A stretch of 10,726 nt of DNA from positions 1-10,726 of the forward strand of contig JAJYOH010000159.1 of NCBI GenBank assembly GCA_021796315.1, given 5' to 3'. The notes below the pieces were generated by a model, which made no database searches, had not been told where the DNA came from, and worked only from the letters and a program-made list of their open reading frames with translations. Source of the DNA: Chloroflexota bacterium (lineage in GTDB: Bacteria > Chloroflexota > Anaerolineae > Anaerolineales > Villigracilaceae). Made by a program: the position numbers and the translations under genes. Numbering within the stretch: position 1 is the stretch's first letter; each line of letters begins with the position of its first letter. Below are positions 1 to 6,866 of this stretch, in pieces.

Positions 1-38
1 ACTAAACGCCGTATATTAATAAATATACGGCGTTTAGT
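1..38. promoter_or_regulatory. 17-bp perfect inverted repeat, probable TetR operator
   Basis: Arms at 1-17 and 22-38 are perfect reverse complements around a 4-nt centre (18-21). The outer halves are GC-containing (ACTAAACGCCG) and the centre is purely AT (TATATTAATAAATATA), which could also supply a -10 element. It ends 4 nt before the AAGGAG ribosome site of the TetR-family gene. A dyad immediately upstream of a tetR gene is the usual place for an autoregulatory operator, so I infer that this repressor binds here and controls its own operon. The window starts at base 1 of the repeat, so the arms might be longer. An alternative is a terminator of an upstream gene, but there is no T-run. Confidence 0.7.
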
Positions 39-52
39 TATAAGGAGCGATG

Positions 53-742
53 ATGGTCAGACCGACACAAAAAAAGCAAATTCCCAACCTCCAACAGGCG
101 ATCAAAGATGTTGCCTGGAAGCATATCGCCAAGCATGGCGCACCGGCATTGTCGCTGCGGGCAATTGCGCGTGAACTCAAGATCACCGCGCCCGCTATCT
201 ATAACTACTTTCCCAACCGCGACGCGTTGGTGACCGCGCTCATCATTGACGCCTACACTTCGTTTGGTGATTCGCAGCTCGCCGCGCGTGACGCGGCGCC
301 GCCCGAAGACCTGACTGGGCGAATGAACGCGATCGGTCTGGCTTATCGCCAATGGGCATTGAAATATCCACAACGTTATCAACTCATTTTCGGAACTCCG
401 ATTCCCGGCTATCACGCGCCGCTGATGGAAGTGTTACCTTCCGCAGCGCGTTCGCTGAGCGCGCTTGTCAGTGTTATCGAGCAATTGCGCCTCGCCGGAA
501 AATTGAACGTCAAATCCTTTCCAAAGGTTCAGGCGGAATATAAAGGTGGATTTGAAATGTGGAAAAAATATGGCGGTGAAGCGGATATCTTGTCCCTGAC
601 CGTTGCCATGCTGATCTGGGCACGCGTTCATGGGATTGTTTCTCTTGAGATCGCGGGCAACCTGCCTCCCCTCGGCACGAGCGGTGATGATTTATATCTG
701 TATGAAATGAAATCCCTCAATCAACAATTCATCAAGGAATAA
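53..742 (+). CDS. TetR/AcrR-family transcriptional repressor (WHG-type C-terminus)
   Basis: This is a cytoplasmic DNA-binding regulator of about 229 aa, a normal TetR length. The N-terminal helix-turn-helix domain covers roughly residues 10-60 and includes LSLRAIARELKITAPAIYNYF and the following NRDALVTAL, the classic TetR recognition helix and helix 4. The C-terminal part carries YRQWALKYPQRYQLIFG (about residues 100-116), which resembles the WHG/TetR_C ligand-binding domain. There are two adjacent ATGs at 50 and 53. AAGGAG at 42-47 is spaced 5 nt from the second and only 2 nt from the first, so I chose 53. A large palindrome lies directly upstream, and two flavin-redox genes follow with 3-nt and -4-nt spacing. 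It therefore most likely represses its own operon and responds to a small, probably hydrophobic or electrophilic ligand. The ligand is unknown. Confidence 0.9.
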   Translation: MVRPTQKKQIPNLQQAIKDVAWKHIAKHGAPALSLRAIARELKITAPAIYNYFPNRDALVTALIIDAYTSFGDSQLAARDAAPPEDLTGRMNAIGLAYRQWALKYPQRYQLIFGTPIPGYHAPLMEVLPSAARSLSALVSVIEQLRLAGKLNVKSFPKVQAEYKGGFEMWKKYGGEADILSLTVAMLIWARVHGIVSLEIAGNLPPLGTSGDDLYLYEMKSLNQQFIKE

Positions 743-745
743 ATT

Positions 746-2053
746 ATGAAAGCAGTCATCCTGAATGGTTCGGGCGAAAATGACTTGACTGGTCAACGTG
801 TTTCCAATGCGTTGATTGATGAACTCAAGTCGCGCGGCTGGGAAGTGGAGCATTTGAAATTATGTGACATCAAGATCGGTAATTGCGCGGGCGATTTCTT
901 CTGCTGGATTCGCAACCCCGGTCTTTGCAATGTGAACGATGAAAACCGCATCATTGCCGCCTCGATAGCGAATTCTCAACTGATGGTTTATCTTACTCCG
1001 GTCACGTTCGGCGGCTATTCGTCCAGCCTTAAGAAAATGGTGGACCATCAAATCCAAAATGTCTTGCCGTTCTTTGAAAAGATCAACGGTGAGACACATC
1101 ATGCACGGCGTTATCCCGCTTATCCGGACTTTTTGGCAATCGGTTGGATGGATCAACCCGACGCACAAAGCGAAGCGATATTCCGTCATCTCACTTATCG
1201 CAATGCGATAAATCTTTATGCTAAGAGAATGGTCACGGGAATGGTCTTAGCGAATCAAACCGAAAGAGAGATTCAAGCGTCGGTTCAGAGATGCTTGAAT
1301 GAACTCGAAGCGGGGAAAAGAATCCAAGCCGTAAAGCCGCCACAAAGTCAGAATGAAAGCGTGGAAGCGAGACCGATAAAACGCGCGTTGTTGCTTGTAG
1401 GAAGTCCGCGCACGCGCAAAAGCACATCCAATTCGCTCGGCAGTTATCTGTTTGAACTATTGAAAGCACATAATATTCAAACTGAAACCATTTACATCCA
1501 TACCACGATGTATTCGGCAGAAAGAACAAAAGCGATGCTATCCGCTATTGATCTTGCTGATTTGGTTTTGTTGGCTTTCCCGTTATACGTGGATTCTCTT
1601 CCCGCGCCTGTGATGAATGCGTTGGAACACATCGCTTCACATCGCACGTCACAAAGCGGAAACAAACCTCGTCAGTTATTCGCTGCCATTGCGAATTGTG
1701 GATTCCCCGAGCCGAATCACAACGCGACCGCGCTGGCGATCTGCGAAAATTTCGCGCGGCTGACCAACTTTCAATGGGCGCGATCATTGGCGTTGGGTGC
1801 GGGCGAAGGAATGATTCATGGTATGCCGCTCAACGAATTGGATGGACGCGTCATTCCATTGAAGAAAGCTCTTGATCTCGCGGCGGAATCGCTCGCACAA
1901 GGCATGGTGATTCCGTCTGAGGCGCAAGCGCTATTGGCAAAGCCGTTTATTCCTGGCTGGCTATATCGCGCGATGGGAGTGTATGGCTGGAGGCAGCAAG
2001 CCAAAGAGTACAGTATGGAAAAAATTATTAAACGCCAGCCTTATAAAATATGA
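746..2053 (+). CDS. Tandem flavodoxin-fold NAD(P)H-dependent FMN oxidoreductase
   Basis: The 435-aa protein appears to be two flavodoxin-like NAD(P)H:FMN reductase domains in one chain, whereas single-domain relatives are about 180-220 aa. Domain 1 (about 1-190) opens with the strand MKAVILNGSG and has the cysteine cluster C47-x2-D50-x2-C53-x7-C61, then YLTPVTFGGYSSSLKKMVD typical of this fold. Domain 2 (about 211-400) restarts with RALLLVGSPRTRKSTSNSLG, the phosphate-binding loop type seen in FMN reductases, and has AFPLYVDSLPAPVMNALEHI. It probably reduces flavin, quinones or nitro/azo compounds with NAD(P)H in the cytoplasm. It starts 3 nt after tetR with AAGGAA at 735-740, and its TGA overlaps the next ATG (ATGA), so it is translationally coupled to the nitroreductase. 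The exact substrate cannot be read from the sequence. Confidence 0.82.
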   Translation: MKAVILNGSGENDLTGQRVSNALIDELKSRGWEVEHLKLCDIKIGNCAGDFFCWIRNPGLCNVNDENRIIAASIANSQLMVYLTPVTFGGYSSSLKKMVDHQIQNVLPFFEKINGETHHARRYPAYPDFLAIGWMDQPDAQSEAIFRHLTYRNAINLYAKRMVTGMVLANQTEREIQASVQRCLNELEAGKRIQAVKPPQSQNESVEARPIKRALLLVGSPRTRKSTSNSLGSYLFELLKAHNIQTETIYIHTTMYSAERTKAMLSAIDLADLVLLAFPLYVDSLPAPVMNALEHIASHRTSQSGNKPRQLFAAIANCGFPEPNHNATALAICENFARLTNFQWARSLALGAGEGMIHGMPLNELDGRVIPLKKALDLAAESLAQGMVIPSEAQALLAKPFIPGWLYRAMGVYGWRQQAKEYSMEKIIKRQPYKI

Positions 2054-3171
2054 ACAAAACGCCATCTCATTTAATCCTTAGCCGTCGTGATCTTCTAAAG
2101 CTGTTGGCAGTCGTCGGTGTGACCGCAACCGGCGGATATGTTCTTTATGAAGACGCGCCATGGCTCGGTTATGACCAACAAGCCAACTACAATCACAGAC
2201 CTTTTGAAAAGGATTCAACTTTGTCAGCACAGATGCGAGAACTCATCCGTTTTGCCGCGCTCGCGGCGAACGCGCACAACACCCAGCCGTGGAAATTTGC
2301 CATCCAGGAAAATGCCATCGAAATCCACCCAGACTATGCCCGTCGTTTGCCATCTGTTGATCCCAATGATCGCGAACTCTGGATCAGCCTAGGGTGCGCG
2401 TTAGAAAACCTGTTGACAGCCGCCCGCGCTGCTGGGTACACAACTGAAGTAACTTATCCCGATGCCGCAGATTTTATTCGCGTCCATCTGATAGCGGATA
2501 CCGCGCAGCCCAGCCCATTGTTCGACGCAATCCCTCTTCGTCAAAACACGCGCTCTGAATACAATCGGCAACCTGTTAAGAGCAACAACCTTGACCAATT
2601 GCAGACTTTGCCCCTGGAACCCAATGCGGTATTGCGCCTTGCCACAAACCGGGATGATTTGGAGACGGTGTTGGAATACGTCAATCAGGGCAATCTTAGC
2701 CAGTATGCTGATAAGGCATTTCTGGATGAGTTGATCTACTGGCTGCGTTTCAACAAGAAGGAAGCCTTGGCTTCGCTCGACGGTTTGTACACGCGCTGTT
2801 CAGGCAATCCGGAAGGTCCACGCTGGCTTGGGCAGATACTGGTAGCAAGCACAAAGCCGCAACAGCAAGCGGATGTTGACGCCAAGAAATTGCGAAGTTC
2901 TTCAGGTGCAATTGTGATCGCTGCTGAATCGGATAACAAGACCGCCTGGGTGCGTACAGGTCAGGTGTACGAGCGCATGGCACTTACGATGACTTCGTTG
3001 GACATCAAACTTGCTTTTCTTAATCAACCAATCGAAGTAGCAGGTGTCCGCGAACAACTTCAGAGTGCTGTTGGGCTTGGTAACGCTTTACCACAGTTGT
3101 TGGTTCGCTTTGGTTATGCTGATGCAATGCCGCGTTCGCTGCGCCGCCCGGTTGAGCAGGTACTATTTTAA
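2050..3171 (+). CDS. Acg-family FMN-binding nitroreductase, Tat-like N-terminus
   Basis: The 373-aa protein is of the nitroreductase superfamily, closest in style to the mycobacterial Acg group. Residues 11-17 (SRRDLLK) match a twin-arginine motif and are followed by a hydrophobic stretch (about 18-32), so export or membrane anchoring is plausible. The FMN-binding signature AANAHNTQPWKF lies at about 72-83. Later come RQNTRSEYNRQPV and a C-terminal block with WVRTGQVYERMALT and LLVRFGYADAMPRSLRRP, all typical of Acg proteins. The start is fixed by the ATGA overlap with the upstream oxidoreductase; no independent Shine-Dalgarno is evident. Known relatives bind or sequester FMN and some are redox inactive, so catalysis is inferred only. 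It probably works with the preceding flavin reductase in detoxification or redox stress. Confidence 0.85.
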   Translation: MNKTPSHLILSRRDLLKLLAVVGVTATGGYVLYEDAPWLGYDQQANYNHRPFEKDSTLSAQMRELIRFAALAANAHNTQPWKFAIQENAIEIHPDYARRLPSVDPNDRELWISLGCALENLLTAARAAGYTTEVTYPDAADFIRVHLIADTAQPSPLFDAIPLRQNTRSEYNRQPVKSNNLDQLQTLPLEPNAVLRLATNRDDLETVLEYVNQGNLSQYADKAFLDELIYWLRFNKKEALASLDGLYTRCSGNPEGPRWLGQILVASTKPQQQADVDAKKLRSSSGAIVIAAESDNKTAWVRTGQVYERMALTMTSLDIKLAFLNQPIEVAGVREQLQSAVGLGNALPQLLVRFGYADAMPRSLRRPVEQVLF

Positions 3172-3190
3172 TCTTGATCAGAATCAAACG

Positions 3191-3222
3191 AAACCGCCGA
3201 AGCTTTGTGTAATCTTCGGTTT
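3191..3222 (+). terminator. Weak hairpin after the redox operon
   Basis: AAACCG-CCG-AAG (3191-3202) can pair with CTTCGGTTT (3214-3222), giving a 9-bp stem with a 3-nt bulge and an 11-nt loop, 20 nt after the nitroreductase stop. No clear U-tract follows (TTTGGGTATG), so it is at best a weak intrinsic terminator or an attenuating hairpin before the DUF4188 gene. Confidence 0.3.
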
Positions 3223-3265
3223 GGGTATGTGATTATCTTTAGAAAAATTTTATCGGAGAACAAGA

Positions 3266-4054
3266 ATGGCAAAAATATTTAACGGTCGTTACACAGCGAA
3301 AACAGATAAACCCTTCGTTGTCTTTTTGATCGGGATGCGCGTCAACCAATGGTGGCGATTCGATAAGTGGATTCCGGTTTTCGCTGCGATGGCGCCCATG
3401 CTTCAAAATCTTTACAAATATGCGGATAAAGGAATGCTTCGCAGCGATTTTGCTTTTGGTCCGAATGGTCCGGTCCTCATCCAATACTGGCGTTCGTTCG
3501 AGGACTTGGAGCGGTTCGCGCGGCAGCCGTCCGATCCGCATCTCGAACCGTGGAAGAGATTCAATCAGGTCGTTGGTGCGAACGGCATCGTCGGCATTTG
3601 GCACGAGACTTACCTCGTTAACCCGGATCAATTTGAATGCGTCTACGGCAACATGCCGCTATTCGGACTCGGCGCGGCGGTGGAACATGTCGAAGCCGTT
3701 GGAACACGCGAAACGGCACGACTGCGTTTGAATGCCAATGAAAATAATCCCCGACGAGCTTTTTATTTTCATTTCCCTAACAAATCGTTAACCAATCGTT
3801 CAAGAGCGCGGACTACAATTTTCCTGCATCAAAGAGAATTAAAATGGCCTCCGCATTGCTGGACTACGCCGATCATTTATGAAGAGAAAAATGAAATTAC
3901 GTATGCCTCGGTTTCGATCTTCCCAACCTCTTTTCTTGAAAATAGTTTTGCCGCTTGCGGGCATCATGTTAGTTTCCATGCTGGCGTTTGGCGGGATCCT
4001 GAAATATGGAATGGATTCAACCGTTACCACCTTACTAAATCGAGACGTGGCTAA
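3266..4054 (+). CDS. DUF4188 protein with suspicious read-through tail
   Basis: Residues 1 to about 155 look like a complete DUF4188 protein (a monooxygenase-like, ABM-type fold by family description). They include MAKIFNGRYTAKTDKPFVVF, GMRVNQWWRFDKWIPV, LIQYWRSFEDLERFA, WKRFNQVVGANGIVGIWHET and YGNMPLFGLG, ending in GTRETARLRL. GGAG at 3255-3258 gives a 7-nt spacing to the ATG. The remaining 100 or so residues, from about 3735 onward, have no family character. They run through the intergenic region and overlap the HD-GYP gene by 176 nt in another frame. A one-base slip near 3735 would meet TGA (3739) and TAA (3745) at once, giving a normal length of about 158 aa. I therefore think the true gene ends near 3740 and a frameshift (mutation or sequencing error) extends it. 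Function is unknown; a redox role is inferred from the operon it follows. Confidence 0.65.
   Translation: MAKIFNGRYTAKTDKPFVVFLIGMRVNQWWRFDKWIPVFAAMAPMLQNLYKYADKGMLRSDFAFGPNGPVLIQYWRSFEDLERFARQPSDPHLEPWKRFNQVVGANGIVGIWHETYLVNPDQFECVYGNMPLFGLGAAVEHVEAVGTRETARLRLNANENNPRRAFYFHFPNKSLTNRSRARTTIFLHQRELKWPPHCWTTPIIYEEKNEITYASVSIFPTSFLENSFAACGHHVSFHAGVWRDPEIWNGFNRYHLTKSRRG
3737..3773. repeat. 11-bp inverted repeat at the expected end of the DUF4188 gene
   Basis: AATGAAAATAA (3737-3747) and TTATTTTCATT (3763-3773) are perfect reverse complements around a 15-nt loop. The stem is AT-rich and therefore weak, and the second arm is T-rich. It sits where the DUF4188 domain ends and could be a weak terminator, an RNA-stability element or a protein-binding dyad upstream of the HD-GYP gene. 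Confidence 0.4.
3844..3882 (+). CDS. Possible 12-codon leader peptide coupled to the HD-GYP gene
   Basis: An ATG at 3844 opens a 12-residue ORF (MASALLDYADHL) whose TGA (3880-3882) overlaps the HD-GYP ATG at 3879 as ATGA. AAAGAGA (3831-3837) lies 6 nt upstream and is a moderate Shine-Dalgarno. The 4-nt overlap is the usual geometry for translational coupling, and a TACAAT hexamer at 3814-3819 could be a -10. There is no homology evidence for so short a peptide, and the arrangement could be chance. The HD-GYP gene has a second possible start at 3891 with its own GAAGAG. Confidence 0.3.
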   Translation: MASALLDYADHL

Positions 4055-5540
4055 CGACAGCAGGAATCTTAGTTCGCTCTTACAAAGCCGGATCAAAAAC
4101 GTGGATACCGCGTCCATTGTGCTTGCCTCCGATCCGGAGATTGCTGCCAATTTGCAAAGCGATTCTTCCGAATCTCTGATGGCGATGGATAGCCGCGCAG
4201 TGATCGTCCGCGACCGTTTTGAATTGGATCTCTTACAGATCTATGATACGGACAATATTGCACGAACCAATATCGTCCAATCCAGCTTATATCAGGTTTC
4301 GTCATTGATCAACATCGTTCCACCGAATCGCTCCGATTTGTATTTGATCGGAAGCCGCCTTGTTTATCTTTCAAGGAAAGATACGAAGGATGGCGTGGTC
4401 ATCGTGGGAATTGATATGCTCTCCGAATTGCAGCGTCTGGCTTATCAATTGAGCCTGCGAGATCAGGTGGCGCTTCGACAAGGCGCTTTATCCAACAGTC
4501 CGGTCAGCTACACTAAGAACGGTTTTTCCTTGGAAACACTCATGCCTGTGGGAAGCAAAACGGTTGTGTTCACGGTAACGCGTGATACGGGAGCGTTCTA
4601 TGCCGTCTCGCAAACCGCCCAGAACATTTTGATGATCGGCTTGCTATTCATTGCTGTTCTTTTTTTGATCATGACGATTTTTGTCGTGCGAAATATAGTT
4701 AACCCGATCCGCGGTCTTTCTACCGCCGCGCACCAGATTGCGAACGCTGATTTTAACAAGCCCTTCGTGCCGCGCAGCTTCTTTGATCGGAAGCACAACC
4801 CTTTCAGAATTGGTTTTGGAGATGAGATTGGAGAACTCTCCGATACGTTCGTTTACATGGAAAAGGAATTGCATGCCGTTTATTCGGGCTTGATCAATGA
4901 TCTGAAAAATGCAAACCAGGATTTGAGTGATGCTTACGATGCAACCTTGCAGGGCTGGTCGAGCGCGCTGGAACTGCGCGATCATGAAACAGAAAAACAT
5001 ACGAGCCGTGTCGCCCAACTCGTTCAAGAATTTGCGCGTTATATGGGCCTGCCAGAGGCAAAGATCATCAATATTCGCAGAGGCGCATTTCTTCATGATG
5101 TTGGAAAGATGGCGATCCCCGACCGTGTCCTTAATAAAGCTGGAAGGCTTTCCGATGAGGAATGGGCCATTATGCGCCAGCATCCCTTATACGGATATAT
5201 CATGCTTCGTCCCATTGAATATCTGAAGGATGCGCTGGATATTCCATATTGCCATCATGAACGATGGGATGGATCAGGTTATCCGGGTGGTTTGCAGAAC
5301 ACTGCCATTCCGCTTGCGGCTCGCATCTTCAGCGTTGTGGATGTGTGGGACGCGTTGACCAGTGACCGGCCCTACCGCAAAGCGTGGCCGCAAGAGAGAG
5401 CGCTGGCGTACATCCGCTCTGCGGCAGGCAAAGAGTTCGACCCGGATATTGTAGAGAAGTTCTTCGAATGGCTCGAGACGAAAGGCATCCAAGCAACAAG
5501 CAAAACAACAGAGGAACTCGGTGAGCCGGTGAATGAATAG
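3879..5540 (+). CDS. Membrane HD-GYP cyclic-di-GMP phosphodiesterase
   Basis: The 553-aa inner-membrane signalling enzyme is predicted to hydrolyse cyclic-di-GMP. The basic N-terminus is followed by TM1 (about 20-42), an extracytoplasmic sensor region (about 45-245, possibly Cache-like), TM2 (about 249-270) and a HAMP domain (271 to about 335, starting RNIVNPIRGLSTAAHQIANA). The HAMP holds roughly ten extra residues before GDEIGELSDTF. The HD-GYP domain (about 355-535) is canonical: ELRDHETEKHTSRVAQL, the metal-binding HDVGK (406-410) with IPD, and HHERWDGSGYPGG (459-471), followed by DVWDALTSDRPYRKAW. All key residues are present, so it should be active. The start at 3879 is supported by ATGA coupling; 3891 (preceded by GAAGAG) is an alternative. 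A PstS-like lipoprotein follows after 61 nt, suggesting that a bound solute may be the sensed input. Confidence 0.93.
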   Translation: MKRKMKLRMPRFRSSQPLFLKIVLPLAGIMLVSMLAFGGILKYGMDSTVTTLLNRDVANDSRNLSSLLQSRIKNVDTASIVLASDPEIAANLQSDSSESLMAMDSRAVIVRDRFELDLLQIYDTDNIARTNIVQSSLYQVSSLINIVPPNRSDLYLIGSRLVYLSRKDTKDGVVIVGIDMLSELQRLAYQLSLRDQVALRQGALSNSPVSYTKNGFSLETLMPVGSKTVVFTVTRDTGAFYAVSQTAQNILMIGLLFIAVLFLIMTIFVVRNIVNPIRGLSTAAHQIANADFNKPFVPRSFFDRKHNPFRIGFGDEIGELSDTFVYMEKELHAVYSGLINDLKNANQDLSDAYDATLQGWSSALELRDHETEKHTSRVAQLVQEFARYMGLPEAKIINIRRGAFLHDVGKMAIPDRVLNKAGRLSDEEWAIMRQHPLYGYIMLRPIEYLKDALDIPYCHHERWDGSGYPGGLQNTAIPLAARIFSVVDVWDALTSDRPYRKAWPQERALAYIRSAAGKEFDPDIVEKFFEWLETKGIQATSKTTEELGEPVNE

Positions 5541-5601
5541 TATCGTCTCTGCATCCCAAGAATAAACTTGAAAGGCATTTCAATCCCTTGAGGAGGATGG
5601 C

Positions 5602-6444
5602 ATGAAAAAGAATTTTCTGATGTTCGTTATGGCGGTTCTGCTGACAGCTTTGCCGTTGTCTTCGTGCATCGGAGGCACGCAAGTCCAACCAACGCCTTCC
5701 GAAAGTCCGTTGATCGGCAAGCTGACATTTGCAGGTTCCACCACGGTACAACCTTTGATAACTCAACTCACCGATGTGTTTCACCAACGGCATTCGCAAG
5801 TTCTCTTTGATGTTGCCGCCGGAGGCTCGGTGGTGGGAATTCAGGCGATCCACAAGGGAACCGTTGATATAGGCATGGCTTCACGCGCGCTCAGTTCCGA
5901 GGAATCGCAGGGGATCAAAGTGTATACATTTGCCAAGGATGCAATTGCCATGGTTGTCCATCCTGATAACCCGGTCAAGTCTATCACGCTGACCCAGCTT
6001 CAGGACATTTACATGGGCAAGATCACCAATTGGCAACAACTTGGCGGAAATGATCTCGCGATAATTCCTGTACAGCGGGAACTCTCGTCTGGAACACGCG
6101 GCGCATTCGACGAACTGGCGCTCGGAAATCAACAAGCCACGGCGCCCAAATTATTAGCAGTGGCAACCAACGGCGATGTAGCAGCGGAGATCGCCAGTGA
6201 GCCTGCCGCTATTGGCTACGTTGGATTGGGATACATTAATCCAAGCGTGAAAGCGGTAGCGATTAACGGCACACTCCCCTCGAAAGATTCTGTCGGGGAT
6301 GGGACCTATCCGTTGTCCCGCCCACTTTCGCTCCTTACCGGACCCTTATCCCAGCCGCTCGCCAATGACTTTATCAACTTCGTTCTCAGTCCCGAGGGCC
6401 AGGCGTATGTGGAGCAGTTTGGATGGGTCTCCATTAGCAAATAG
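5602..6444 (+). CDS. PstS-like phosphate-binding lipoprotein
   Basis: The 280-aa substrate-binding protein is of the phosphate ABC-transporter type (PBP-like). A lipoprotein signal peptide is clear: MKKNF, a hydrophobic core, then L19-S20-S21-C22 with a Thr/Pro/Ser-rich linker. Phosphate-pocket motifs are present in order: GSTTVQP (45-51), AGGSVVGI (73-80), SRALSSEE (94-101) and RELSSGTR (159-166), then AIGYVGLGY and the closing SPEGQAYVEQFGWVSI. AGGAGG at 5591-5596, 5 nt from the ATG, is a near-perfect ribosome site, so high expression is likely. No pstC, pstA or pstB genes follow. It may serve a distant transporter, or act as the extracellular sensing partner of the HD-GYP protein just upstream; the latter is inference from gene order. 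Confidence 0.92.
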   Translation: MKKNFLMFVMAVLLTALPLSSCIGGTQVQPTPSESPLIGKLTFAGSTTVQPLITQLTDVFHQRHSQVLFDVAAGGSVVGIQAIHKGTVDIGMASRALSSEESQGIKVYTFAKDAIAMVVHPDNPVKSITLTQLQDIYMGKITNWQQLGGNDLAIIPVQRELSSGTRGAFDELALGNQQATAPKLLAVATNGDVAAEIASEPAAIGYVGLGYINPSVKAVAINGTLPSKDSVGDGTYPLSRPLSLLTGPLSQPLANDFINFVLSPEGQAYVEQFGWVSISK

Positions 6445-6557
6445 AGGCGGCAGGGGTGTTCATTCGTTTCTTGATGGTTTATTCTCTATTTTGTGGGCAT
6501 CTCCAAGAGGGTCGGAACTTATACCCGTATGCCAGATTTGTGTACTGTCTCATGAAC

Positions 6558-6586
6558 TTGATTAATATCTCCCCTCAAACTATACT
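6558..6586 (+). promoter_or_regulatory. Strong sigma70-type promoter for a leaderless transcript
   Basis: TTGATT (6558-6563) and TATACT (6581-6586) are separated by exactly 17 bp. The -10 ends 6 nt before the ATG at 6593, so transcription would start at or next to the start codon. No Shine-Dalgarno lies between them (CGACTC). This predicts a leaderless mRNA for the GntR-type gene. Confidence 0.75.
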
Positions 6587-6592
6587 CGACTC

Positions 6593-6805
6593 ATGGATCA
6601 ATCGCATCTTTATCAGCAAATCGTTCAATCGATTCGTGATGATATTCTTTCGGGCGCGCTCAAACCGGGTTTTTCCCTGCCTCCCGTGCGAAAGATGACC
6701 AAGCAATGGAACTGCACGACCGGCACAGTCTTGCGCGCTTATCAAGAACTGGCTCGGCAAGGATTAGTGGTCAGCCATGTGGGGAGGGGCACTAAAGTAT
6801 ACTGA
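6593..6805 (+). pseudogene. GntR-family DNA-binding domain, truncated at an IS630 insertion
   Basis: The 70-aa product consists only of the winged helix-turn-helix of GntR regulators: LYQQIVQSIRDDILSGALKPG, LPPVRKMTKQW, TGTVLRAYQELARQGLV and the wing VGRGTKV. GntR proteins normally continue into an effector-binding domain of 130-300 aa, which is missing. The codon after GTKV is the first inside the IS630 element (TA at 6798-6799, IS from 6800), and the TGA at 6803-6805 is supplied by the IS. The gene was therefore cut by the insertion or by a later rearrangement. The small domain could still bind DNA, perhaps in a dominant-negative way, because its promoter is intact. What the whole regulator controlled is not visible. 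Confidence 0.75.
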
Positions 6806-6866
6806 AAGCGGGCACAAATTGCGGTTTTAAAGTTTGGAAGAAACAAATTTTGGTAAGATTGGAGGC

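Noticed and set aside
4644..5183. 179-codon ORF on the minus strand
   Set aside because: It is antisense to the HAMP and HD-GYP region, which has full family motifs on the plus strand. No ribosome site or domain was seen.
5541..5601. Terminator or promoter between the HD-GYP and PstS-like genes
   Set aside because: No convincing hairpin or -35/-10 pair was seen in the 61 nt; only the strong AGGAGG site is clear, so an operon is likelier.
6593..6805. A natural short stand-alone GntR-type regulator
   Set aside because: It is possible but less likely: the ORF ends precisely at the TA of the IS630 insertion and its stop codon is IS sequence.
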